Shown: positions 27,878-36,124, numbered from the stretch's first letter. The stretch is DNA of 64,000 nt from an uncultured Lachnospiraceae bacterium (GCA_902783375.1 CACZQN010000003.1:1-64000); one strand, 5' to 3'. Program-made: numbers and translations. Notes: generated from the sequence alone by a model not told the origin.

Positions 27878-27897
27878 GTTACCATTATACTGGTAAC
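27878..27897. promoter_or_regulatory. 20-bp palindromic operator candidate over the nadE promoter
   Basis: GTTACCA-TTATAC-TGGTAAC is a perfect inverted repeat with 7-bp arms and a 6-bp centre. It covers the -10 box of the nadE promoter, the position of a repressor site. The regulator is not known; it is not in the window as far as can be seen. Confidence 0.65.
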
Positions 27898-27912
27898 CAG
27901 AGGGATAGTCAA
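27884..27912 (-). promoter_or_regulatory. Strong promoter of nadE and downstream genes
   Basis: On the minus strand TTGACT (27907-27912) and TATAAT (27884-27889) are 17 bp apart. The start point would be near 27877. The leader holds a hairpin (CCGCCA-GA-TGGCGG, 27851-27864) before the nadE ATG. Confidence 0.88.
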
Positions 27913-27948
27913 ACGCAAACTTTTCCCTGAGTTTTTTTCACAAATGTC

Positions 27949-27977
27949 TTTACAAATCCGACAATTCGTGGTATATT
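27949..27977 (+). promoter_or_regulatory. Promoter of tRNA-Arg
   Basis: TTTACA (27949-27954) and TATATT (27972-27977) are 17 bp apart, about 27 bp before the tRNA. Confidence 0.8.
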
Positions 27978-28003
27978 AGTTCCTGCAGTCAAAGAACTGC
28001 TAT

Positions 28004-28077
<74 letters not shown>

Positions 28078-28082
28078 GCATC

Positions 28083-28114
28083 AAACCCCGGAATTTCTTC
28101 CGGGGTTTTCTTTT
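28083..28114 (+). terminator. Terminator of tRNA-Arg
   Basis: An 8-bp stem (CCCCGGAA/TTCCGGGG) with a TTTC loop is followed by TTTTCTTTT. Confidence 0.92.
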
Positions 28115-28147
28115 CAGTTTCTTTCTTATGTTCTCATCTGAAGCTGC

Positions 28148-29317
28148 TCAGTGCTCTTCCGGTTCTTCCTGTGCCTTCTCGGCCACAAGAACCTTCTGCG
28201 CTTTCTTCTGATCCATCCGCTCCAGCAGATCATCAATCAGGAAGCTGACGATGGCTGCAAACGGGATGGCCAGCAGGATGCCGAGCACGCCGAACATTCT
28301 CCCGCCGACGATGAGGGTGATCAGGATCCACACACCCGGGACGCCCAGCGTATTGCCGAACATCTTCGGCTTCAGGATATATCCATCAAAAGTCTGAAGG
28401 ACAACTGTGAAGATGATGAACGTGAGTGCATGCCACGGATTGACCAGTACCAGGATAAATGCACCGATCACGCCGCCGACGATCGGTCCGAAGGTCGGTG
28501 CAAGGTTGGTCAGTCCGACCGCAACAGAGATCACCACTGCATACGGCATACCGACGATTTTCATAAAGATATAGTTGATCACGCCGATGATCAGTCCGTC
28601 GATCAGGTCAAAGCCGATGTAGCGGATCAGGATGCTATTGCAGCGTCTCCAGAATCCGACGGACTGGGTATAGCGCTTCTCCGGGAGGATCAGCTGCAGA
28701 ACACGCCTTACTCCCTTCAGGAGATTCTCTTTATCTGCCAGGAAATAGATCGCCAGGATAAAGCAGATGACACCGGTAAAGATCCCTCTTCCGACATTCA
28801 CGGAAGTCTTGACGATGCGGTCTGCATTTTCAGAGATCACGGAACTGACCCTGCCGATGATCCCGGTCAGAGACTGGGTAAATGCAGAGAGATCCAGATC
28901 ATGGGCTGCTGTGACGGCCCCGAACTGCTGGATCATATTGGACAGGCCTGCCGCGTAATAACTGATGTTGTTCACAAAGTTCCCGATACTTGCAATGATC
29001 TGCGGGATCAGTGCATAAAGCAGGATTGCAAAGAAGATCCCCAGGGCCACGCACTCTGCCGCAATGGAAAGATTCCTGCGAAGATGCGGTCTTTTAATCT
29101 TATAGAACACCTTCTGTTCAAACAGAACCATCAGCGGATTCAGGACATAGGCAACGATGATACCGAGAATGATCGGCCGGATCATTCCGTACAGCATTCC
29201 CAGCGCAGAAAAAAGTGGCCGCAGATTTGAGAAAATAAGATAAAACAGGACCGTGATGCAGCCGGCTACAGAATACGCAACCCACTTATGGTCCAGCCAC
29301 TCTTTTTTAAACTTCAT
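28148..29317 (-). CDS. AI-2E family transporter
   Basis: A 389-residue membrane protein of the AI-2E/PerM family. Two N-terminal helices (VAYSVAGCITVLFYLIFSNL and the IRPIILGIIVAYVLNPL segment) are followed by a soluble middle part and a C-terminal bundle with the family signature around YILKPKMFGNTLGVPGVWIL and the GILLAIPFAAI end. Family members export autoinducer-2 (TqsA) or act as Na+/H+ antiporters; the sequence does not say which. The C-terminus is charged (EKAQEEPEEH). GGAGGAGG lies 10 nt before the ATG. It converges on the tRNA gene, whose terminator may also stop it. Confidence 0.93.
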   Translation of the reverse strand: MKFKKEWLDHKWVAYSVAGCITVLFYLIFSNLRPLFSALGMLYGMIRPIILGIIVAYVLNPLMVLFEQKVFYKIKRPHLRRNLSIAAECVALGIFFAILLYALIPQIIASIGNFVNNISYYAAGLSNMIQQFGAVTAAHDLDLSAFTQSLTGIIGRVSSVISENADRIVKTSVNVGRGIFTGVICFILAIYFLADKENLLKGVRRVLQLILPEKRYTQSVGFWRRCNSILIRYIGFDLIDGLIIGVINYIFMKIVGMPYAVVISVAVGLTNLAPTFGPIVGGVIGAFILVLVNPWHALTFIIFTVVLQTFDGYILKPKMFGNTLGVPGVWILITLIVGGRMFGVLGILLAIPFAAIVSFLIDDLLERMDQKKAQKVLVAEKAQEEPEEH

Positions 29318-29357
29318 AGACGATCAGCCTCCTCCTGATACATGGGACTCTCATTGG

Positions 29358-29390
29358 AAAGGCAGTCATAAAGAGCTATGACTGCCTTTT
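29358..29390. terminator. Hairpin between the YegP-like and AI-2E genes
   Basis: A 13-bp perfect stem (AAAGGCAGTCATA pairing with TATGACTGCCTTT) with a 6-nt loop. The T-runs on both sides are short, so it is a moderate terminator; it most likely ends the YegP-like transcript on the minus strand. Confidence 0.7.
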
Positions 29391-29415
29391 CCCTTTCGGA
29401 ACGATCAGAGAACGA

Positions 29416-29805
29416 TTATTCCTCTCTCTCTGCGAGCTTCTGTTCTACCGGCGCATCCACAGCGTTCTTGGCAACGGAAGCAATGCCGTTCACACAGTTC
29501 TTCTTGGTGGTATATCCCTCACTGACAGCAATGATCTGTCCGTTCTTTGCGCTCAGGTTGAAACGGAACTCCCCTGCCTTATCCACATACAGTCTGAATT
29601 TCGGGAACTTGACGGTCTCAAAATTCTCCTCAGACTGGTCCTCTGTCAGCGCAACTGGTGCGTTCCTCTTGACACTGTCAACACCTGCGAGGCAGGTCTT
29701 CAGCGACTTATAAACCTGAGAAGTTGCAATCACCTGCCCATTCGTTGCAAGCAGATCAAATTTAAAACCACCGCTCTTTGTCTCTTTGACGATAAACTTT
29801 CCCAT
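29416..29805 (-). CDS. YegP/DUF1508 family protein
   Basis: A 129-residue cytoplasmic protein made of two DUF1508 repeats. The first has GGFKFDLLATNGQVIATSQV with KSLKTCLAGVDSVKRNA; the second has GEFRFNLSAKNGQIIAVSEG with TKKNCVNGIASVAKNA. This two-repeat form is common in Clostridia. The ATG at 29805 has GGAGGTGA before it. The molecular role of the family is not established; a small beta-alpha-beta fold is known. It has its own promoter and a hairpin at the end, so it is monocistronic. Confidence 0.93.
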   Translation of the reverse strand: MGKFIVKETKSGGFKFDLLATNGQVIATSQVYKSLKTCLAGVDSVKRNAPVALTEDQSEENFETVKFPKFRLYVDKAGEFRFNLSAKNGQIIAVSEGYTTKKNCVNGIASVAKNAVDAPVEQKLAEREE

Positions 29806-29856
29806 GGCATCACCTCCATTGATAATGAATTGCAAATTTTAGATCCATTTGTTAAT

Positions 29857-29885
29857 ACTATAGGATTTTTTCTGCCAATTTGCAA
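29857..29885 (-). promoter_or_regulatory. Promoter of the YegP-like gene
   Basis: On the minus strand TTGCAA (29880-29885) and TATAGT (29857-29862) are 17 bp apart, some 52 bp before the ATG. Confidence 0.8.
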
Positions 29886-29927
29886 CAACTTTTCACATCT
29901 TTTTTCGGTTTGCCGTGATTTTCAGTC

Positions 29928-30923
29928 TCATGGAATGTCATAGGTCTGTGCCAGACGCTGGATTGTCTTTTCGGCCTCCTCCACAACCCAGTCCGGCCCG
30001 ACGATCTTCACGCCCTCGCCCAGGGAGAATACCCAGCCGAAGAACGGGAGGCTCACCGCCACATGGACGTGTGCACGAAAGCGGTCGCTGCCCTCCGGGA
30101 CCATCATGATGTTCTTGCCGAACCGGTCGATGATGACGCCCGCCAGGTCATTTGGCAGTTCAATCGTCACATCTGCCTCTTCCCCGCCGAACATGCCGAA
30201 ATTCTGCCTGGCGTAGGCGGCCATGTCAAACTGCTGAAAATACTCCTTCCCCTCGCGGGTCTCTTCGGACATCCGGATGCTGAGCATCTTGTCCACGCGG
30301 TAATGCTTGATCTTGCCTGCTTCCGAATCATAGCCGATCATATAGTAATTCTCATCATCCCAGGAAAGGCCCCACGGACTGATGTGATAGATCTGCCCGC
30401 CGTGGCGCAGTTCCTGCTTCTTGTCCCTGGTCCAGCGGAAATACTGGAACTGGATCTTCCGGTTCTCGGAGATCGCGCGGTGGATCTCATCGACATTGTA
30501 GTAGATCGTCTCGTTCATCGTCTTGATCCGTCCGGCCACATAGACCTGCCGTTCCAGTCCCTTCGCCTCATAGGCGCTGGTCAGTTTCTCCATCTTCCGG
30601 ATCAGCTCTCTTGACTTCTTCTCCGTGATGAACTTCGAGGACTGGATCGCATCGACCAGCAGCTTCAGTTCTGCCACTTCAAATTCCCTGCTCAAGAGGT
30701 AATATCTCGTCTCCCGGTTCTCCTGCACTTTCGCGATCTCGAACCCGGCCGCATTCAGCGCTTCCATATCCGCATAAATACTTTTTCTCTCCGCGCTGAT
30801 TCCGTAGTTCTCCAGTTCCCGCAGGATGTCTGCCATCGTAATCCCATGCGTCTCATCGGTCTTCTCGCGGAAGATCTGCATCAGATACACGATCTTCATC
30901 TTCTGATTTGCAGTTTTTGCCAT
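29928..30923 (-). CDS. WYL-domain transcriptional regulator
   Basis: A 331-residue DeoR-like regulator. The N-terminal winged helix (residues about 5-75) contains MADILRELENYGISAERKSI. The WYL domain follows, with ISPWGLSWDDENYYMIGYDS and YRVDKMLSI, and the C-terminal WCX extension ends in IVGPDWVVEEAEKTIQRLAQ. WYL proteins sense ligands such as nucleic-acid pieces or cyclic nucleotides and often control stress or defence genes. No defence genes are visible near it; its target is unknown. It has a possible promoter at 30941-30970 that shares bases with the tsf terminator. Confidence 0.93.
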   Translation of the reverse strand: MAKTANQKMKIVYLMQIFREKTDETHGITMADILRELENYGISAERKSIYADMEALNAAGFEIAKVQENRETRYYLLSREFEVAELKLLVDAIQSSKFITEKKSRELIRKMEKLTSAYEAKGLERQVYVAGRIKTMNETIYYNVDEIHRAISENRKIQFQYFRWTRDKKQELRHGGQIYHISPWGLSWDDENYYMIGYDSEAGKIKHYRVDKMLSIRMSEETREGKEYFQQFDMAAYARQNFGMFGGEEADVTIELPNDLAGVIIDRFGKNIMMVPEGSDRFRAHVHVAVSLPFFGWVFSLGEGVKIVGPDWVVEEAEKTIQRLAQTYDIP

Positions 30924-30940
30924 CCCGGCCTCCCCGGTCC

Positions 30941-30970
30941 ATCATAGCGGTTCCGGACCGTCATTGTAAA
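30941..30970 (-). promoter_or_regulatory. Candidate promoter of the WYL regulator gene
   Basis: On the minus strand TTTACA (30965-30970) and TATGAT (30941-30946) are 18 bp apart, 18 bp before the ATG. The -35 box overlaps the U-run of the tsf terminator. Confidence 0.55.
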
Positions 30971-30999
30971 AGAATGCCGGCAGAATCTTCTGCCGGCAT
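30966..30999 (-). terminator. Terminator of the rpsB-tsf operon
   Basis: A 12-bp stem (ATGCCGGCAGAA/TTCTGCCGGCAT) with a 2-nt loop is followed on the minus strand by TCTTTTAC. Confidence 0.87.
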
Positions 31000-31020
31000 C
31001 CCGTCGTTTTTTCTGATCAA

Positions 31021-31953
31021 TTACTTACCGATCTGTGCAGCGACTTCTGCAGCGAAGTCTTCCTGCTTCTTCTCAAGACCTTCACCGGTCTCATAGCGTA
31101 CAAAGCCTACCAGAGACAGCTTAGCGCCGTTCGCCTTCGCTACGCTCTCAAGATACTTGCCAACGGTCATGTTGGAATCCTTGACATAAACCTGATCAAC
31201 CAGGCAGATCTCCTTGAGTTCCTTGTTCAGACGGCCAAGCAGCATCTTCTCGACGATGTTAGCCGGCTTCTTGGACATCTCCGGATCATTCGCAACCTGA
31301 GCCTTCAGGATCTCCATCTCATGCTCCTCATAATCAGCCGGAACCTGGGAACGATCCACATAGGTCGGGTTCATAGCAGCGATCTGCATGCAGATGTCCT
31401 TTGCTGCTTCCTTCACTGCATCATTGATCACATCAGCATTCATGCCAAGCAGAACACCGATTCTGCCGCCGCCGTGAATGTAGGTCTCTACGAAACCTTC
31501 TGGAGCGCAGACCTTGCTGAATCTGCGGATGTGCATGTTCTCACCGATGACAGCGATCTGGCTTGCCAGCTCGTCAGCAACCGTCTTAGCGGTATCCAGC
31601 TTCCACGGCTCAGCCAGGAAAGCGTCGATATCAGCAGCGTCGGTCTCAAGTGCCTGTGCAGCGACTTCAGCAACATAGTTCTGGAACTTCTCGTTCTTTG
31701 CAACGAAGTCTGTCTCGGAGTTTACTTCTACAACGACAGCAGTCTTGCAGTCCTCGCTGACCTTAACGGCAACGATACCTTCTGCTGCGATTCTGCCTGC
31801 CTTCTTTTCTGCCTTTGCAAGACCGTTCTCACGGAGCCACTCAACAGCCTTGTCCATATCGCCTTCGGTAGCGGTCAGTGCCTTCTTGCAGTCCATCATA
31901 CCGGAACCGGTCATCTCACGCAGTTCCTTTACCATAGCAGCTGTAATTGCCAT
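31021..31953 (-). CDS. tsf: Elongation factor Ts
   Basis: A 310-residue nucleotide-exchange factor for EF-Tu. The N-terminal UBA-like part has VKELREMTGSGMMDCKKAL, and the core contains the TDFVAKNEKF motif that touches EF-Tu. The C-terminal part (residues about 200-300) holds the second EF-Tu contact. Length matches clostridial EF-Ts. It lies 71 bp after rpsB, in the order found in most bacteria, and ends in a strong terminator. Confidence 0.98.
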   Translation of the reverse strand: MAITAAMVKELREMTGSGMMDCKKALTATEGDMDKAVEWLRENGLAKAEKKAGRIAAEGIVAVKVSEDCKTAVVVEVNSETDFVAKNEKFQNYVAEVAAQALETDAADIDAFLAEPWKLDTAKTVADELASQIAVIGENMHIRRFSKVCAPEGFVETYIHGGGRIGVLLGMNADVINDAVKEAAKDICMQIAAMNPTYVDRSQVPADYEEHEMEILKAQVANDPEMSKKPANIVEKMLLGRLNKELKEICLVDQVYVKDSNMTVGKYLESVAKANGAKLSLVGFVRYETGEGLEKKQEDFAAEVAAQIGK

Positions 31954-32024
31954 GTCTTTATCCCTCTCATTCTAAGATATCGTGGTCAAAATGTGCCTTC
32001 GTACCCAAACAGGGACGATCTGCT

Positions 32025-32762
32025 TTACTCCTCAGCTGCAGCCTCAGCCTCTTCAGCAGCAGGTGTATCGTTCAGCTGCTCACCCTGCTTTGCCTCGATG
32101 ACAGCGTCTGCCATCTTGGAGACAATCAGCTTGACGGCACGGATTGCATCGTCATTGCCCGGGATTACATAGGAAAGTTCTTCCGGATCACAGTTGGTAT
32201 CAGCGATACCGATGAGCGGAATGCCCATGGAATGAGCTTCCTGTACGCAGATTCTTTCCTTCTTCGGGTCTACGACGAAGATTGCATCCGGAACATTCTT
32301 CATATCCTTGATGCCGCCGAGGTTCTTCTCAAGCTTTTCCCATTCCTTCTTGATCTTGATGACTTCTTTCTTCGGCAGAACATCAAATGTTCCGTCCATG
32401 CTCATCTTCTCAATCTCGCGAAGTCTTGCAACACGGCTCTTGATGGTTCTGAAGTTGGTCATCATACCACCAAGCCATCTCTCATTGACATAGTACATAC
32501 CGCAGCGGGCAGCCTCATCACGAACAGCATCCTGTGCCTGCTTCTTGGTACCGACAAACAGGATCGTGCCGCCGTCAGCAACGATATTCTTGACTGCTGC
32601 ATAAGCCTCGTCAACCATACCGACCGTCTTCTGAAGATCGATGATATGGATGCCGTTTCTCTCCGTGTAGATGTACGGAGCCATTTTCGGGTTCCATCTT
32701 CTGGTCTGATGACCAAAGTGCACGCCTGCTTCCAGCAGCTGCTTCATAGAAAGTACGCTCAT
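32025..32762 (-). CDS. rpsB: 30S ribosomal protein S2
   Basis: A 245-residue protein starting [20 protein letters not shown], the S2 signature; GGAGGTGA lies before the ATG at 32762. The [16 protein letters not shown] and [15 protein letters not shown] segments are also typical. A glutamate/alanine-rich tail ([12 protein letters not shown]) extends past the usual end, as in other Clostridia. S2 joins the small subunit late, next to S1. It is the first gene of the rpsB-tsf operon, with a long structured leader. Confidence 0.98.
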   Translation of the reverse strand: MSVLSMKQLLEAGVHFGHQTRRWNPKMAPYIYTERNGIHIIDLQKTVGMVDEAYAAVKNIVADGGTILFVGTKKQAQDAVRDEAARCGMYYVNERWLGGMMTNFRTIKSRVARLREIEKMSMDGTFDVLPKKEVIKIKKEWEKLEKNLGGIKDMKNVPDAIFVVDPKKERICVQEAHSMGIPLIGIADTNCDPEELSYVIPGNDDAIRAVKLIVSKMADAVIEAKQGEQLNDTPAAEEAEAAAEE

Positions 32763-32940
32763 GTCTTCACCTCCATGGTTTTTCTTCCGTGTGCCCGGAC
32801 CCTGAGTCAGTCCTGCTGCATCAAACCCTCCCGCGGGACGGCACCATGAGGCAGCATGCACACGTGAATGGTGCAGAGAAAATCTCTGCTGCAGAATCTT
32901 TCTGCAAACAACAAATAACCGCATGCGCAAAATACGCACG
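32763..32940 (-). ncRNA. Structured 5' leader of rpsB (candidate autoregulatory)
   Basis: About 178 nt separate the promoter from the rpsB start. The RNA can form a perfect 7-bp hairpin (32873-32889, GCAGAGA/TCTCTGC), a 5-bp one (32891-32905) and GC-rich pairings around CCCGCGGG and GCATGCTGCC. Many bacteria control rpsB by S2 binding such leaders. No exact consensus could be checked here, so the regulatory role is inferred from length and structure. Confidence 0.5.
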
Positions 32941-32946
32941 CGGTAT

Positions 32947-32975
32947 ATTATACAATGGTTCTGATACAATTGCAA
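32947..32975 (-). promoter_or_regulatory. Promoter of rpsB-tsf
   Basis: On the minus strand TTGCAA (32970-32975) and TATAAT (32947-32952) are 17 bp apart, in the short gap after codY. Confidence 0.88.
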
Positions 32976-32978
32976 GTA

Positions 32979-33752
32979 TTATTTTTGATTCACTTTCGCA
33001 AGCTCGTCAAATACGACGTCATTGAGGACCTTGATGTAGGTTCCCTTCATGCCGGAAGATCTGGATTCGATCACGCCCGCACTCTCGAACTTCCGGAGTG
33101 CATTCACAATCACCGAACGCGTAATCCCGACCCGGTCCGCGATCTTGCTGGCAACCAGGATGCCTTCGTTGCCGTCGAGTTCTTCGAAGATATGGGTGAT
33201 GGCTTCGAGCTCCGAGAAGGAAAGCGTCGAAATGGCGGACCGCACGATCGCGATCTTCCGGTTCTCTTCCGCATTCTCCTCGTTCACGGAACGCATCATC
33301 TCAAGACCGACCACGGTTGTTCCATATTCGCTGAGGATGATATCGTCGATGGTATACTCCTCACCCATCTTATAGATAAACAGCGTTCCCAGTCTCTCTC
33401 CCGCGATATCGATCGGAATGATGATGGCACGGTAAGCGGATACGCCCGGCTTCTCAAACCCCAGCGTCTCCAGGTTCACATTCTCCTTGGTGGAGAGTAC
33501 ATTCAGCAGCCGTTCATTCAGAAGTCCGTCGATATGGTTGCCGACCTGGTCTCCGATCAGCTCATCGATGGCCGGAAAAGAATCCTGATTCTTGATGCCG
33601 AGAATCTTTCCTTTTCTGCTGATCACCAGGATATCTGACTGCAGGATCTCGCCCAGCACCTCGCAGATATCATTGAATACTACCATATGAGAGTTGTTAT
33701 TGTGCAACAACTTATTGATCTTTCGTGTTTTATCCAGAAGTTGAACACTCAT
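32979..33752 (-). CDS. codY: GTP- and branched-chain-amino-acid-sensing repressor CodY
   Basis: A 257-residue global regulator of stationary-phase and nutrient genes. The start MSVQLLDKTRKINKLLHNNN is the family's N-terminus; the upstream codons in the same frame are not related. The GAF domain (about 1-155) binds Ile/Leu/Val. The C-terminal winged helix is VASKIADRVGITRSVIVNAL with the wing ESRSSGMKGTYI. The ATG at 33752 has GGAGG 12 nt before it, a longer spacing than usual. It lies directly downstream of topA, an order common in Clostridia, with its own promoter. Confidence 0.98.
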   Translation of the reverse strand: MSVQLLDKTRKINKLLHNNNSHMVVFNDICEVLGEILQSDILVISRKGKILGIKNQDSFPAIDELIGDQVGNHIDGLLNERLLNVLSTKENVNLETLGFEKPGVSAYRAIIIPIDIAGERLGTLFIYKMGEEYTIDDIILSEYGTTVVGLEMMRSVNEENAEENRKIAIVRSAISTLSFSELEAITHIFEELDGNEGILVASKIADRVGITRSVIVNALRKFESAGVIESRSSGMKGTYIKVLNDVVFDELAKVNQK

Positions 33753-33786
33753 GCCCGCATCTTTCCTCCCTACATAATAGCATTGG

Positions 33787-33812
33787 TAAAAAAGTTCCTG
33801 ATTTCGGAACTT
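33787..33812 (-). terminator. Hairpin and T-run between topA and codY
   Basis: On the minus strand AAGTTCC-GAAATCA-GGAACTT is followed by a run of six T residues. It most likely ends topA transcripts. It overlaps the presumed codY start point (near 33811), so it could also act on codY leaders. Confidence 0.7.
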
Positions 33813-33817
33813 AAAAC

Positions 33818-33847
33818 ATTTTACCACATAAATAGAGGAAAAAGCAA
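33818..33847 (-). promoter_or_regulatory. Candidate codY promoter
   Basis: On the minus strand TTGCTT (33842-33847) and TAAAAT (33818-33823) are 18 bp apart, just upstream of the hairpin. Confidence 0.6.
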
Positions 33848-33867
33848 GCACTTTTGTGCCAATTTAT

Positions 33868-35928
33868 TCAAATTGTAGGAACAACTTCTCCGCATTCCGG
33901 ATCAATACAGACGAGTTTTCCGCCTTTTTCGACCATCAGGCCGCCGCAGACCGGGCATGGCTTCGACGAAGGGCGCTGCCAGGACATAAAATCGCAGGTC
34001 GGTCCGTTCTCACAGCCGTAGAACCGTCTCCCCTTCTGGGTGTTCCGGATGACCAGTTCCCCGCCGCACTTCGGGCACTTGACGCCGATCTTCTCGAGAT
34101 ACGGCTTCGTGAACCTACAGGCCGGGAAGTTCGGGCAGGCAAGGAACTTTCCATGCGGTCCGTACTTGATGACAAGATTAGCCCCGCAGAGCTCACACTT
34201 CTCGTCAGTCACCTCATCGGCGATCTCGATCTTCTCCAGTTCTTCATTCGCCTTATCGACTTCGGCCATCAGATCCGGATAGAAATTCCGGACGATGCTC
34301 TTCCAGCGCACTTCCCCTTCTTCAACGCCGTCGAGCAGCGCCTCCATATTGACCGTGAACTCGACGTCCACGATCTCCGGGAATTCCTGGACCATGATAT
34401 CATTCACCACCTGGCCGAGGTCTGTCACATAGAGATTCTTGTTCTCCTTGGTGATGTACTTTCTGGCAAGAATGGTGGTGATGGTCGGTGCATAGGTGCT
34501 CGGTCTCCCGATCCCCTGCTCTTCGAGCGTCTTGACCAGGGACGCTTCTGTATAATGTGCCGGCGGCTGTGTGAAATGCTGGCTGCCGCCGATCGTCAGG
34601 ACCTGGACCTCCTGCCCCTCTTCGATGGCAAGGGACTTTCCGTCCGGTTCTCTCTTATTGTCTTCATCTGTATAGGCTGCCAGGAATCCGTCGAAGAGCA
34701 GCTTCGATGCGGAAGCCGTAAAGACATACCCGGCGCCTTCGATATGTGCAGAGGTCATCTCGTAGCGGGCGGCCTGCATCCGGCTCGCCAGGAATCTTCT
34801 CCAGATCAGCTGGTAGAGACGGAACTGGTCTCTCGAGAGGCTTTCCTTGACGACCGTCGGGGACATCTCGCGGTAGGTCGGCCGGATCGCTTCATGCGCA
34901 TCCTGGATATTGCCATTGCCGCGCGTCACCTGGCCGGAACCCTCACCTACATACTGCGGTCCGTACTGCTCCGCAATCAGTTCTCTGGCGGAGGCTGCCG
35001 CCTCATCGGAGATTCTCGTGGAATCCGTACGCAGGTAGGAAATCAGGCCGACGGTGCCATGCCCCTTGATATCCACGCCTTCATACAGCTGCTGTGCGAT
35101 CCGCATGGTCTTTTGTGTGGAGAAATTCAGCGCCCGGCTGGCTTCCTGCTGCAGGGTGCTGGTTGTAAACGGAAGCGGCGCGTTCCGCACACGCTCGCTC
35201 TTCCGCAGATCCAGCACGTGGAACTTCGCGTGCTCCAGTGCGCCAAGCACCTTCTGCACGTCCTCTTCTTTCTTCAGATCCAGCTTCCCGGTCTCATCGC
35301 CGTAGAACTTCGCATCAAAGGTCTTTCCATTTGCCGAGAAAGATCCCTCGATGCTCCAGTACTCTTCGGGCAGGAATGCTTCAATCTGTGCTTCCCTGTC
35401 GCAGATCAGGCGGAGCGCCACACTCTGCACACGGCCGGCGGACAGTCCGCGCTTGACCTTCTTCCAGAGCACCGGGCTGATGGAATAACCGACCATTCTG
35501 TCAAGGATTCGTCTGGCCTGCTGTGCATCCACAAGATCCATGTCGATCTCGCGGCCTTCCTTGATCGAGTTCTTCACCGCATTCTTGGTGATCTCGTTAA
35601 AGGTGATTCTCTGGTAGCCTCTCTCCCCGAGCTTGAGTGCTTCCTTCAGATGCCAGGAAATCGCCTCTCCCTCACGGTCAGGGTCCGTTGCAAGATAGAC
35701 ATGCGTCGCCTTCTTCACCTCTTTGCGGAGGCTTGCAAGCAGTTCCCCTTTTCCACGGATCGTAATATATTTCGGTTCAAAATCATTTGCCACATCGACG
35801 CCCATCTGGGATCTTGGCAGATCACGCACATGACCGCCGGAAGCCATCACCTCGTAGTCTCTGCCGAGAAACTTCTTGATGGTTTTCGCTTTGGCCGGTG
35901 ATTCGACAATCACGAGATTCTTCGCCAT
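33868..35928 (-). CDS. topA: DNA topoisomerase I
   Basis: A 686-residue type IA topoisomerase that relaxes negative supercoils. It begins KNLVIVESPAKAKTIKKFLG (Toprim domain) and has the acidic TDPDREGEAISWHL triad. The active-site tyrosine is in GLISYLRTDSTRIS. The C-terminus has three zinc-finger units: CELCGANL...CPNFPAC, CPKCGGELV...CENGPTC and CPVCGGLM...CIDPEC. AGGAGA lies 10 nt before the ATG. It stands between dprA and codY, with an unexplained hairpin-rich element in the gap to dprA. Confidence 0.98.
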   Translation of the reverse strand: MAKNLVIVESPAKAKTIKKFLGRDYEVMASGGHVRDLPRSQMGVDVANDFEPKYITIRGKGELLASLRKEVKKATHVYLATDPDREGEAISWHLKEALKLGERGYQRITFNEITKNAVKNSIKEGREIDMDLVDAQQARRILDRMVGYSISPVLWKKVKRGLSAGRVQSVALRLICDREAQIEAFLPEEYWSIEGSFSANGKTFDAKFYGDETGKLDLKKEEDVQKVLGALEHAKFHVLDLRKSERVRNAPLPFTTSTLQQEASRALNFSTQKTMRIAQQLYEGVDIKGHGTVGLISYLRTDSTRISDEAAASARELIAEQYGPQYVGEGSGQVTRGNGNIQDAHEAIRPTYREMSPTVVKESLSRDQFRLYQLIWRRFLASRMQAARYEMTSAHIEGAGYVFTASASKLLFDGFLAAYTDEDNKREPDGKSLAIEEGQEVQVLTIGGSQHFTQPPAHYTEASLVKTLEEQGIGRPSTYAPTITTILARKYITKENKNLYVTDLGQVVNDIMVQEFPEIVDVEFTVNMEALLDGVEEGEVRWKSIVRNFYPDLMAEVDKANEELEKIEIADEVTDEKCELCGANLVIKYGPHGKFLACPNFPACRFTKPYLEKIGVKCPKCGGELVIRNTQKGRRFYGCENGPTCDFMSWQRPSSKPCPVCGGLMVEKGGKLVCIDPECGEVVPTI

Positions 35929-35959
35929 GTTGAAATCGTCTCCTAATTAAATATGTAGT

Positions 35960-36123
35960 TGTTCAGGACTGACATCTTATAGACCGCAGCTACGCTGCTA
36001 ATCGTTGCTTCGCAACTCTTGTCTATAAGCATCGGCCATCCGGCCGGTAAGAATTCGACAGAAAGCGGCTATGAAAGCAAGCTTTCAGCCGCTTGTCTTT
36101 CGAATTCTTGTCGGTCCTGAACA
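35960..36123. repeat. Multi-hairpin inverted-repeat element between dprA and topA
   Basis: The 164-bp stretch is bounded by 15-bp inverted arms (TGTTCAGGACTGACA and TGTCGGTCCTGAACA, one mismatch that is a G-U pair in RNA). Inside are nested stems: CTTATAGAC/GTCTATAAG (35976-36029) enclosing GCAGC-TAC-GCTGC and GTTGC-TTC-GCAAC; then GGCC-ATCC-GGCC (36034-36045); then a long interrupted hairpin AAGAATTCGA/TCGAATTCTT (36049-36109) with inner stems AAGCGGCT/AGCCGCTT and TGAAAGC/GCTTTCA. It has no reading frame and begins 2 bp after the dprA stop. It looks like a palindromic intergenic element (MITE/REP-like) or a structured RNA. No clear target-site duplication is visible. Confidence 0.75.
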
Positions 36124-36124
36124 G

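Noticed and set aside
29928..30923. WYL regulator as a marker of an adjacent defence system
   Set aside because: Its neighbours are YegP-like, AI-2E and rpsB-tsf genes, all ordinary; there is no nuclease, helicase or toxin beside it.
33856..35901. A 681-codon open frame on the plus strand
   Set aside because: It is the antisense shadow of topA.
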